Source: Sarcocystis neurona
Lineage: Eukaryota > Apicomplexa > Conoidasida > Eucoccidiorida > Sarcocystidae
Direction of reading: 5' to 3'
NCBI GenBank assembly: GCA_000727475.1
Contig: KL647292.1
Coordinates: 2,609,592 to 2,673,591 of the forward strand
Length of the DNA: 64,000 nt
Part shown: piece by piece, positions 12,950-24,300 of the stretch
How positions within the stretch are numbered: position 1 is the stretch's first letter
How the letters are laid out: each line of letters begins with the position of its first letter
Position numbers and translations under genes: made by a program
The notes under the pieces: generated by a model
What the model saw: only the letters and a program-made list of their open reading frames with translations
The model's database searches: none
What the model was told of the DNA's origin: nothing

Positions 12950-13615
12950 AGTGAGACGCCGTAGCAACAGCAGCAGCAGCGTCAGCAGCAGCAGCAACAT
13001 CAGCACCAGCACCAGCACCAGCAGCATCAGCAGCAGCATCATCAGCAGCAGCATCATCAACAGCAGCATCAGCAGCACCAGCAACATCAGCAGCAGCACC
13101 AGCACCAGCAGCATCAGCAGCAGCATCATCCGCAGCAGCAGCATCACCAACAGCAGCATCAGCAGCAGCAGCAACAACAATCACGCGCATCGCAGACGGC
13201 TGCAGAGGCCGCGCACAGCAGCGGGAGGGGCTGCAACAGAAGCAGCTCCTTGGTACCGCCGCACCAGCGGCACTGGGAGCAGCTGAACGGGTACCGTCTC
13301 ACAGCAGCGAAACAGCAACAGCGTTGCCCAGGTAGTGGCAGCAGAAATGCAGCACCAGCAGATGCAGGCAAACAACCGCAGACGAAGTACAAAAAACCTG
13401 CAGCAGCAGCAGCACAGCAGCAGCAGCAGAAACAGCAGCACCGCAGCGGCCGCATCACAGCAGCAGCAGTAGCACCACTCGAGCAGCAGCAGCATAGCAG
13501 CAGAAGCAGCACAGCAGCAGGTATGCAGCAGCGGCGGCATCAGCGCCGCCCTGTTAAGAGCAGTAGCAGCAACTTCCGGGCAAAAACGAGCAGGACGTCC
13601 CGTCTGCCTACTTGG
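12950..13615 (+). repeat. CAG/CAGCAC/CATCAG repeat block (CAG on plus)
   Basis: Plus-strand CAG units dominate, with a dense array of CAG, CAC and CAT triplets from about 12,960 to 13,180. Frames give runs of Ser, Gln or Ala on plus and Leu or Ala on minus. No splice-supported coding frame was found, so I annotate it only as a trinucleotide-repeat block. Confidence 0.75.
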
Positions 13616-13679
13616 TAGCCACCGGTTCACCGACCGCGTTGCCACCGCAAGACACTGACCTCGCTGCTTACTATTCAAT

Positions 13680-14000
13680 GTTGTCGCTCCTGCTGCTGCC
13701 GCCATCGCATCTGTTGCTGCTTTTATACGCTGCTGCTGCAATTGAGTCTCCTGCAGCGCGACTGCTGCTCTCACATTCCTTTCGCTGTCCTATCGCTGCT
13801 GTGTACGTGTGAACTCGTGCGCCTGCTGCGGCTGCTGCCGCTGGTTCCGTTACGGGTGTCTCGCGCTGCAGGGCTTGCGGCTGCACGTAAACGCTGCTAC
13901 TGCTGCTGCTACTTCTGCGGCTGCTGCTGATTCTGCTGCCGCCGATTCTGTTGCTGCTGCTTCTACTACTGCTGCTACTGGTGCCTCTACGATTTTGAAG
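13680..14000 (-). repeat. CTG/GCT repeat block (CAG on minus)
   Basis: Orientation switches relative to the preceding block, so that CAG now lies on the minus strand. A minus-strand frame (13,671-14,069) reads as Ser, Arg and Ala runs. It has no convincing start or splice site. It could be a missed exon. Confidence 0.7.
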
Positions 14001-14079
14001 CTGTTCCTGCCTTCCTCGCATCGCAGGCGGCGCGACGAAAGCGTTTGCAGCACAGATCGTTAAGAACAAGTAAGCAGGG

Positions 14080-14450
14080 CATCCTCACACCCGTGGCCTT
14101 TGCTCCTTTTGGTTTGCCTTCGCTATCTTAGAAGGGCAGAGACACACTCGTACACGTCTATCTATCGTCGTCTGTGTGTCTATCCTCTGCGTAGATAGAC
14201 AGAAACACACACATATATATACGTCTACACGTACGTGTCGTGCGTATGGTCTTTATAAATAGACGCACGCCTACGAGAATGCCAGCACACCTCTACGTTC
14301 GTACTTACATACATGTATTCGTTCATATGCACATTCCCACACATGTATACATAACTGCACATATATACATATACATTAAAACATAGATCAAACACTCCCT
14401 AAATATTCACAGCTATATACGTCTATGCTTTAGTGGCACAGGCAGAAGTG
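14080..14450. other. AT-rich gap with CATA/ACGTAC repeats
   Basis: This stretch of about 370 bp carries TA and CA dinucleotide runs and no frame of interest. A single CCCTAAA at about 14,396 is not a telomere array. Confidence 0.6.
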
Positions 14451-14469
14451 GTTCTTCTCAGCCAGTATG

Positions 14470-15350
14470 CGAAGGGCAGCAGCCGTCGTAGCAGCAGCAG
14501 CAGCACAGCCGTCCTCTGGTCGCGGGCTTCTTCCTTTTATCGCGGTCGCTCTTCTTTCCGCCTGCCGTCTGCTGCAGGTGGACGCTGCTGCCGCCGGCCT
14601 CTAGCGTCGCTTCCTCTTTTCTTCTTCTTCTATTCCTTTGTCTTCATCTTCCTCTTTCTCCTCCTCTTCCCCCTGCCCCAGCAGCAGAAGAGTATGCTGC
14701 TTGAAGGTCGTGTAACATTCCTCCGCCTTTGCGATGCCTGCGCCGCAGAATACACATGCAGGTTCAGCAAGGCCAGCACCACACGCCTTAAACGCAAGCG
14801 CAGCTCTAACCGCAGCAGCAGCAACAGCAGTGGCAGCGGCGCCAGCAGCAGTGCCAGCAGCAGCCGTAGCAACACCAGCAGCAGCGGGAGCCGCAGCATC
14901 GGCAACAGGATTGATAGCAGCAGTGGCATCAGCGGCACCGGCAGCCGTGTTAGCACACTAGTGTGCCAGCGGCGGCAGCAGCAAAGGTGGCAGCAGCAAA
15001 GGTGGCAGCAGCAAAGCAGAGACAGCAAATGTAGCACTACGGGAAGAAGCAGCACCAGCAGCAGCAACAAAAGCCGCAGCCTTACCAGCAGCAGTAGCCG
15101 CAGCAGCAACCTTACTAGCAGGAGCACTAGCAGCAGCAGGAGCCTTACCGGCTGCAGTAGAAGCACCAGCAGCACCAGTTGTACTCCCAGCAACGTCAGG
15201 AGTCGCAGTAGCAGTAACATTCCCAGCAACAGCAGCAGTAGCATTACCAGCGGGAGGGATAGCTGCAATAGCGCTACCCCGTAGGCAGCAGCGAGACACC
15301 TGTGCCCCAGCACCAGGAGCAGCAGCAGCAATCACGGCAGCAGCAACCAG
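14470..15350 (+). repeat. CAG repeat block (CAG on plus)
   Basis: Dense CAGCAG/AGCAGC triplets on the plus strand. The longest frame (14,433-15,284 plus) is almost entirely Ser, Arg, Asn and Thr. There is a short C/T-rich tract near 14,610-14,680. The block is opposite in orientation to those before and after it. Coding status is unknown. Confidence 0.75.
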
Positions 15351-16436
15351 CACGTTCTCTACCAGTATACCCTGTGCAAACGCTGACAGTTGCTGCTTTT
15401 GACGCTGCTGTTGATATTGCTGCTGCTGCTGCTTACTGCTTTAGTCCTACTCACAACATTGGTGATTCTACTGCCTCAAGGCTGCTACTGGTTCGTCTGT
15501 TCACATTGCCTTCACCAGTGCTGCAGCTACACTTTCTGTTGGTGGGGTTAACTGCGCTACTGCCGCTGCTGTTGCTTGAAAATACTCTTCCTTCGGCTTT
15601 GACTCATTGCCTACTGCTGTCAATCTTATTGTCGCCGTTGCTGCTGCCTGCGCCATGGCGGCTACCACTGGGGCTGCTCGGCAGAATGCGCTGCTGCCCG
15701 GTAGAATGCGCTGCTGCCTCTATTTCTGCTGTTGCCGCTGAAAGTGTTGCTGTTGCTCACTATCTTGCTGCTGCTTCTGTTACCTGCTGCGGCGGGGACT
15801 GTTGCTGCTGCCAACTCTTCAAGCGGCAGGATCCCTGGTCCGTCAACTGCTGCTGCTGCTGGTAAGTCGTCTGCCAGGTCAACGCACTTCAGATTGCTGC
15901 AGCGGAATCCTCCCTCTCCCGTTGCTGCACAAGACCCGCCCAGGTTTGCCGTCTTTCGTCTACGTGCTGCTGCTGCACCTGGAGCTCACGAGTCAACTCG
16001 ACTGCTGCAACGATCGCTGTCAACCTTTACTGCTGCTGCCACTGCTCACTTCCTCCGGCTGCTGCTACGCCTCCTTCTCCTGCCGCTGCGATGTTCCTAC
16101 ACCCCCCTCCTCTCCCTCTTCCGCCGCCTTGCCGCCGCCTGTTATGCTGCTGCTGCTGCGCACACGATGCGGCTGGGGCCCTGCGTACGCTGCTGTTACT
16201 GCTGCTCTTCTGGTGCTCCGGCTGTTGCTGCTGCTTCTTCGCCTTCTTCAGTTGCCTACGCTGCTGCTGCTGCTGCTACGCGCGCGTTCCTGCTCTGAGC
16301 TATTCAGCGTCTGCTGCCGCACCCCTTGAACAGTTCTACGCCTGCTGCTTCTCTATGGTGCTGCTTCTGCCGCTGCCAGTCCCGCCACCATCCCCCCGCC
16401 CTACCGCGGCTTGCCAGCGCCTGCGCCTCTGAGGCG

Positions 16437-16512
16437 CTGCTGCTGCAGCTGCCAGGCCTGCTGTTGCAGCTGCCAGGCCTGCTGTTGCAGCTGCCAGGCC
16501 TGCTGTTGCAGC
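16437..16512. repeat. 21-bp tandem repeat, about 3.5 copies
   Basis: The unit GCCAGGCCTGCTGTTGCAGCT repeats near-perfectly with a 21-bp period. Because 21 is a multiple of three, the array stays open in frame and would read as a seven-residue Ala-rich repeat on the minus strand. The near identity of the copies, compared with the decayed duplications elsewhere, suggests recent expansion. Confidence 0.85.
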
Positions 16513-17026
16513 TGTCGCCACCAACGCTACCGCTGCTGCGCCCCTGCTTGCTACCTCTGGTATCTCCCTGCTGCCTTTGCTGTTGTTGACGCTGCAGCTG
16601 TGACTGCGGCGTCTGCAGGTGCTGCTATTCCGCTTGTGGCTGCTGCTCCTACTGCTGCTGCTAACTCTGCTGCCGCTGCTAATTCTGCTGCCTCCATGCT
16701 GCTACCTCTTAGTCCCCCCCGTGCTGCTGCTACGGCGCTCCGCCTGCCACTGCTGAAGCCGCTACTGCTGCCTCTTGAGTCCTGCAGGGGCCCCTTTTGC
16801 TGCTGTCTGTGCTGCTGCGCTCAAGCCTACTCTCGTGCTGCTGCGCTCAACCCTATTCTCGTGCTGCTGCGCCTGCTGCTACTGCTGCCGCCTGTTCTCA
16901 CCGTCCTGCTGCTGCAACTGCTGGGACTGCTACGACAATTGCAGGTCCTCCTGTTGCTCCTGCTGCTGCGTCTTTACTGCTCCCTTTCTCTCGCTTTCTC
17001 TACCTGTTTCTGCTCCTTCTAGTACA

Positions 17027-17146
17027 CTACTGCTGATACTTCCAGAGTTTTCCTTTTCTTCCCTGTTGAGTCTTCCTCCGATTTCTGCCGCTCCTGCTTC
17101 TCTCATCTCTGCTGTGCTCTTGCTGCTGCCCTTCGAGCTGCTCCTC
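17027..17146 (-). CDS. tentative terminal exon of the TPR gene
   Basis: After the exon ending at 17,658 (phase 0), the acceptor GGTAGCAG| at 17,147 opens 39 codons in phase 0 and then a TAG at 17,029-17,027. The product is strongly charged (EEQLEGQQQEHSRDERSRSG, then a basic segment) and matches the basic, charged style of the preceding exon. The acceptor lacks a pyrimidine tract, and a rival Ser-rich frame overlaps it, so this exon is uncertain. Confidence 0.3.
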   Translation of the reverse strand, partial: EEQLEGQQQEHSRDERSRSGRNRRKTQQGRKGKLWKYQQ

Positions 17147-17657
17147 CTGCTACCGTAGCTACTACTACTCTCACTCATATTCGTGCCGCAGCAACGTGTC
17201 CTCCTGCATTTCTTCTGCGGGGCTGAAGCTGCTACACCTGGTGCTGTCGCTACAAGTCCCACCGCTTTTCCTTCTTCTGCCTACACTCCTCCTCCTCCGC
17301 CTGCTACGACTGTTCCTCCTAGCAGGAACGAGCTACGAGCCCGCTACGGGCTCTCCTACTGTTGCTGCGGGCTCTCCTACTGCTGCTGCTCCTCCTTCTC
17401 TTCTGACAGCTACTGTGTTCGCTCCTCATGTACTGGTAGTGTTTTGCCAAACAACAACTGCCCTTTCTCTTGCTGCTGCTGCTTCTCCTTCTACCCCGCC
17501 GCTACTCGTGCTGCTTTGTCCCGCACGTCAGGCTACTGCAGTTGCCTCTTCCTTTTCGCTACAACCGTTGATGCTGCTACCGGGGCTGCTGCCCATGCTG
17601 CTGCTGCTAACGGCGACGACCACTTTCTGCCGGCGCTATTGCTGCCTCTTTTCTCAC

Positions 17658-17722
17658 CGTAAAGAATACTGGCTTCCATTTCCTCTTGCACTTCTCCGCC
17701 TTGCTGCGCTGCTTCTCGAGCT
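17658..17722 (-). CDS. TPR gene exon (basic, Lys/Arg-rich)
   Basis: The acceptor GGCATGCAG|AG and donor ACG|GTGAGA bound 65 nt. One base left from the 18.6 kb exon plus AG makes a Glu codon, then 21 codons follow (LEKQRSKAEKCKRKWKPVFF core), ending in phase 0. The strongly basic helix and the phase match argue for a real small exon near the 3' end. Confidence 0.6.
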
Positions 17723-20700
17723 CTGCATGCCCTCACACATCGCGAAACGCACAGAGACGCAAATTCGCCAACACTGCTGTCGTACTGATGGATCTTCCAC
17801 CTCCTGGTCGGTATCTACAAATATTAGGGACTCTTTCTACGAGATTAAAAGTCTTGACGCACTACAAACTTTCACTCGTATAAGCACACACGTAGATCTA
17901 CATATATATGTATATACACGTATGTGTGTGCGAGCGTGTGCACATGTATGTATAGGGGGTACACTCTTATACACATATACACGAAGAGAGTAAGAGAGGG
18001 ATGCGGGTGAGAAACCCGTACAAATACCCAGACAAATGTATGAATATATATATGTATTTGGTGATTTACTACATAAGATTTTCCGTATACTCACATACAA
18101 ATACATACACATATATGTGTATAATGAACACTTATATATGTGTAAAGAGAGACAGAAAGGAATTGGCATGGCAGGACGTGAGGTACAAGGTCAAATTTAT
18201 AGAGGAACGTAAACATATATATATATATATATAAAAGCGGTGATCTACTACTGTTCGAACGGAAACACCTATATACAGACACATACTAACATATGTACAT
18301 ATGTATTCACATGTATGTGTAGTATACAAGGGACATCAATACACACACGTATACACATATGTAGAGAGAGAGGGATTTGCTCACAACTACGTGTGTTTCT
18401 GTATACGTAGGGAGAGACAGATGAGAACTCTTGCACACGCTTGTAGGCGTGCTAAGCAGGGACCTCTGCCTCTGCCTGCATGTGTATATATATATATATA
18501 AATCTTCAGGTATAAGAACAGGTTCCTGTGTATATACTGAGGCACTTATACACCTGCGCGCACGACTAGTGAAGCGCACAGGCGCGGGGCGGACCTCATC
18601 TGCAACAGGCACACGTGAGCTCTGCTGCAGGCCGAATTTCGCCAAGGCATTGTTGGACGGGAGGAGAGGACAAACGAGGAGTAGGAGAAACGCAGACTTT
18701 GTGAACTGGCAAAAAAAACAGGTCCTTCTCTTGAGGGGGAGGGGAAAGGCAGAATTTGTAAGCCGGACAAGTGAACATATCTGCTCTCCCTCTCTCTGTG
18801 TCTCTCCCTTCCTCTCTGCCTCTCACTTCACGTCCCTCTGCCCCCGGTGAGGCGTTCTTCCTTTTATCTGCCCGCCCTTCTTCTCTTCCCCTCCTCTTTT
18901 ATCCTCCTCTCTGCTTCTTTTTCTCGCCTTCTACCTCTTCTCTTCCCTCGTGTGTCTCGTTTCTACGATGCGTAGAGCGCAGCAGAACCGGCGGAGTAGA
19001 AGTGGGGCCGCATACGAGAGTGAGAGGAAGACGAACGAGAGGTGGACGAGCCGTGTTGCAGCAGAGATGCTGGAGGTTGTGTTGCAGGAGAAAAAGGGAC
19101 AGCTGCTCTTGCAACGGAAAAGAAGGGGGGGAAAAGAAAGGCATGAAGAACTCGGGACGGACAGAGAGCGAGAGAGAGGAACTGCGGAGGAGAAGGACCG
19201 CAGAGGGGTTCTGTTCTTGCGACGAAGTAAAAAAGGAGGAGAAGGATGGAAGCTGCCGTTTTTGCAAGAATGAAAGAGAGAGAAGAAGACCCACAGCGGC
19301 TCTGTTCACCAGAAAGAGAAGGATAAAGAAGAAGAGGAAGAAAAAGGGCTCTTTTTAGGAGGTGGAGGAAGAGAGAGAAGAAGGACCAATGCGGCCCTGT
19401 TGACAAGAGAAAGAGAGATGGGACGGAAAAGAGTCGAAGCGGCTCTGTTCACAAGAAAGTAGGAGAGGAAGAGAACTCACTGCACCGCCGCGCCGGCCCT
19501 GCTGACGAGAAAGTCCCGGGACAGCCCTTCTTACGAGAAAGAGGGGAACGGAGGGAGACGACTAGCCACGCATGCAGCAGAGCGACGTGGTGACAGCCAA
19601 AAAAACAGAAGTGCAGCGCCTGTTGCCCAGCCGGCAGTTCCCAGCGGAAAACAGAGTGCGTCGCATAAACGTGAGGGAACGAAGCAGCAGCTTCGAAATC
19701 CGCAGCGGAAGAAATGGCCGAAGCATCGTCCCGGAGAGAGGGATAGAAAGAGAGGAAGAAACCGGGGAAGCCATCACGCGAAGAAGCAAGAGCTCCCCCG
19801 GGGGAAAGACGGTAGGAGAACCCTGCGTCTCTATTCGTTCTCGTGTACTCAAAGACAAAAGTCAACTCGCCAGCAGATCAAGACAACTGCTGCTGCCAGG
19901 ACGTGGAGGACTGTGTGTATACATGTGCACACCTATACACATCTCCATATGTATACATGTCTATGTATATGTGTGGGTATCTCTCTCTTTCTCTCTATAT
20001 GTGTATATATGTACACGTAACAGAGGGAAGTGATGAGGGTATCGCAGCCGCCGGGAGGGCTAGCGACCAGCGCAGCAGGCAGAAGTTCAGTAGGGGAGGA
20101 CGGTAGAGAAAGCGGCAGATGAAGGCAGAGACGCGGCATGTGCGGCACGCTGCCAGCCGAAGGGAGAGAGAAGCCGGGAAACACAGAGAGGGACAGAAAG
20201 AGAGAAGGCCAGGAACGACGACGCAGAGCACAGAGAAACTCCTGCAGAAGTGGTAGCTTGTAGCAAGACTGCTCGGGGGGGCCAGCGCCGAGGCTCGTGT
20301 TGGGGAAGGCGGGGGATGCGAGACGCTGAGGCGGGTCTGTGCTGCGCACTGGCCGAGAGAAGAGAGAGAAGCGGAGAGGAACGCAGCAGCAGACGAGAGA
20401 GCAGAGGAAAAGACAGAAACGAAAAAGAGAGGAAGGAAAGGAAGTCGAGCCTGCCGCGTCAAGGAAGAAGGGGAAGAAAGGAAGGAAAAGACGGAGGGCC
20501 AGAGAGAGAACAGAGAGAGGAGGGAAGGGAAGATGCATGCAAAGACGGAGAAGAGCGAAAGTCGAAAAAAAAAGTCGGTAGAATGAAAAAGAAGAAGAAA
20601 CAGCAGAGAGGGGAGGACGGAAGAAGACGAAGAAGTCTTCTACGCTTGGGGGAGAGATGTAGACCTCGTAGGGACGGAGGATAAGAAAAAAGCGAAGGAA

Positions 20701-21293
20701 ATACCTGAACAGATGAGCTGCGGCTTGCGAGTACTTTCCTTCCGCTGCGTCGATCAGTCCCTGGTGCTTCTGTAGCTCCCCTGCGTCGCACACGCAGCAG
20801 CGCCCGCACGCACAGGAAGGCGTCGCAAGTCGAGACACCCAAGAAGAAGTAGCGGGAGAGACGAGAAAGAAGATCTACAGAAACGACAGAAACTACTCAA
20901 AGAAGAAGATACACAAGTGGAAATTCCTCCGTGTCGCCAAAAAGAAAAGAAAGAAACGTCTGGTGATAGAGACGCGCGCAAGAAAAGAGAGGGATATCGG
21001 CAGCGAGACGGAGGGACAGGAGAAATGGACACATTCCCGCATACAACCACCAAGAGAGGCCACGCCGGGGGAAATCTCCATGCAAGCAGGTTTGAGGACG
21101 GAGAGAGGGGAAGAAGGACAAAATGAAGGAAGAGGTGTAGGGGAAGGACGTGCAGCAGCAAACGAGCAGCGAATGCCCAGCAGGACAGAGTCGAGAGCGA
21201 GTGACGGCCCGTCAGCGAAAGGAGAAAAATCCGCACACCGACTCGAAGGCAATTGCGACACAAATAGACACACACACACACACAGACAGGGGG

Positions 21294-21328
<35 letters not shown>

Positions 21329-24300
21329 TATTCATACACACACACATTCATACACACACACATTCATACACACATACATATCCATACATACATATTCATA
21401 TATACATGCATATACACATACATATGCATACATACATACACGCATATAGACATACATACATACATACATACACACGCACATACATATGCATACATGAACA
21501 CATACATATGCATACACACACACATACACACACATATACACACACATATACATACATACGTACATGCACGCATACATAGATACACACACTCTTCACACAG
21601 ATATACACACACACATACGTACATACAGCCACACACACACACATATATACATACAGACACACACACACAGAGGTATAGAGCCGTCCCCCGGTGACTACGT
21701 CCCTACGGGGCCGGAGGGCCTGCGGCAGCTGGGAAGAGCAGCTGCGGCACGACGGCTGGCCCAGCAGAGACGCAGCTGCTCAGAACTTTTTGGCTTGCCG
21801 TGTGCTGGCGCAAGGGCCCGTGTGCATGTATAGACGCGACTACGGGGCGTGAGTCTTCACGCCTTGTGAGGCGAGACCGCCGAGGTACGAGTGTCAACGT
21901 GTGTGGTGGCGGGGAAGTGAAACGTACAGAGCTGTGCGCGAGAGCTGCGTAAGTGACAGAGAAGGACGGACAGAAGCCTTGGCCCCACCGGCTTCTGACG
22001 CCGACACCAACGCAGACAGCTCGCCGGTGCCAGCGTCTTTGCTATATCCCGTGCGACCGGTGCGCATGCAGAGGGCCTTCGTTGAAGAGAGAGAGCGAGA
22101 GGAAGAGAGAAAGAGAGGGAGCTGCGTAGACGAACGGATAGACGTCCACAGGCCCAGACGAAGGTGGAAAATGACGGACGAGAAACGGCAGCGCGTAATA
22201 GAGGCGAGACGAAAAGTGTGTGTCGGTGTATGTGTGGCGGATATATGTGTCCGGTCAAAGTGGAGAAGCGCGCAACACTCGCTCTTCATAAACAGGTGCG
22301 AGAGAGAGAGGAGCCCAGGCGGAAACGGCCGCGGTGCACGCAGAGACGGCACTAGCACAGGTGGCTCGAGAGCAGCCACAGCAGCACGAAGGTGGAAAAG
22401 AGACAGCGACGAGAACTTCCTGTGAAGTGCGGGGGACGGCGGGAGGGGGGGGGAACAGAAGTGATCGAGCAGAAACGCAAGTTTTCCTGTTGTGACAATC
22501 AAATCAGAGGAGGCGGTCTGCGAGTGAATACAAAGAGCCGTGTGTGTTTCTCTGAGCAGCCTCCCGAGATGAGAGAAGTACTGCTGCAGCTGCAGGTGCA
22601 GTGTACGTACACCTGACGTGAGGTGGCGCCGCACTGTGGGCGCGGCCCGAACTCTGTTGCTGCTCTTTCTCCTCGAGCACGTTTCGCCCTGAAGCAGTTC
22701 GGCTGAATTTCTTCGTCTTCAGGGAAGCTGTTGCCGCGCCTTTTTTCGCCTTCCACTGGGCCGTTATGTTTGAAGCGACTTCTGACTGGCTTGGTAGGTT
22801 CCGCCGTCTCGCTGCTGCCTCTTCTCCTTCACCGACCGTTAATGTTGGTGCTGCAGCGCCTGATACACCCGCACTTGCTGCTGCGGCTGCTTCCCTCTCG
22901 ACCGGTGTCCCTGCAGTTACTTGGACTGCCTTAGGGGAGGCTGCTGTTGCGGCAGCTCCTGCAGAAGCTCCTTCTGCTGCCTCCCAGCGAGAAACTGCCG
23001 CTGCATGCGTAAACTCGAACGGTGCGCCGTGAGAAAATGCAGCAATGTACGAGCTCCTTAGCGACGCGGCTGCTGCTACCCCTGTTGTCCTTGAGAGTTG
23101 CCAGAGGGCTTCTTTGTGTGAGCCACCTGCTGCTGCGCCTCTGGCCGCAATTGTTGAGCCACTTGCTGCAGCCGCTGTTGCTGGCTGCCCGATGCTGCCT
23201 TGCAGCCCTCTGCTGTCCGGCGTTGCACTGCTGCGCGGTAGAATGCCTGCAACACCGGCAGCAATCCGAGTGCTGCTGCTGCCCTGACTGCTACCATCTC
23301 GGCTGCTGATGCTGCCGCTGCTGCTGCTGCCGCGATTGCTGCTGGTGCCCTTTATGCTTCCGCTGCTTATGCAGTTTCCAGCTGCGCTACTCGTGAAGCT
23401 GCCTCGAGGTGACGGAATCAAGCAGCTGGCGCGGCTGCCATTGCTGCTTCTTATACTGCTTCCTGCCTCCCTGCCAGCGTCGGCGACTGCTCCTGCTGCT
23501 TCTGTTGCAGCAGCGAGACCGCCGGCAACAGCAGTAACAACACCAGAAGCAGCGACAGGCGCGGCAGAAGCGACAGCAGCAGCACCAGGAAGAGAGGAGG
23601 CAGCAGCAGCAGAAGATAACAGCCGATCTACTCCACTATTGCGGCCCCCTTCCTCCTCGTAGACCGGAACAGCAAAGCTAACTCTCTCTTTTACGCTGCC
23701 CCGTAGGTCTGCTCCCGTCCGACGCTTCCAGCCCGCTGCTCCTGCTGCCCCTGCTGCGACTGCGACTCTCCCTGCTGCATCCGCAGAGGCTTCTCCCCTC
23801 ACTAATGTTGACGAGTCCCTGGCCTCGGCCTCCGTACTCATTCGTAGTCCTCTTCTACCTGCAAGCGCTTGCTCTCCTGCTGCTGCTGTTTCTTCAGGCG
23901 GTACTCCTTCCGGGTGTTTGGCGTCAGGTGCTTCTTCTTCGGATGGTGGAGCTGTTGCTGTGCAACTTGCGCGGCTGCGCCCTGCTGCAGCCAGGCCTCT
24001 GCTGTCTGTGGAAATTGAAGAGCCGCAGGGCCTGGCCACGTCACGAAGTGCGGCGAGAGACCCGCGGCAGCCAGGCTGTTCCCTCTGCGTTATTGAAGCG
24101 GCAGCAGCGGCTGTTGCTGCAGCCTTCAACACCGAGGCAGCGGCAACGCGCGCACCAGAACAAGCGGCCGCAGCATCCGAGAAGTCGCGATGAAAAAGAA
24201 GCATCCTGGTGCCAGGCTCTACGTCAGATGCCGCAGGTTTTTCTTCTTCTGCTTCTTCTTCTTCTTTTGATGAACCAGTCGCTGCTTCTGCTGCCGGCAT

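Larger units (their letters stand above)
15390..17600 (-). repeat. CTG/GCT repeat block (CAG on minus)
   Basis: Over 2 kb in which CTG, GCT and TGC triplets dominate the plus strand. Several frames in all phases stay open for 100-200 codons because such repeats rarely make stops. It lies on the 3' side of the minus-strand TPR gene, and a tentative terminal exon of that gene is placed inside it at 17,146-17,027. Confidence 0.75.

Noticed and set aside
12515..13180. Leu-rich minus-strand frame over the CAG array
   Set aside because: Poly-Leu read from CTG repeats is the antisense product of the array. All frames through the array remain open.
14390..14402. Telomere-like CCCTAAA
   Set aside because: A single heptamer. 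No tandem array of the apicomplexan telomere unit is seen anywhere in the window.
21264..21668. His/Thr-rich and Cys/Val-rich frames
   Set aside because: Products of the CA/CATA microsatellite on the two strands.
21920..21945. 20-nt micro-exon bridging the Ala-rich exon and the 20.7 kb TPR exon
   Set aside because: ACGCAG|C...T|GTACGT would fix the phase between 22.6 and 20.78 kb, but a 20-nt exon with a weak donor cannot be defended without RNA data.
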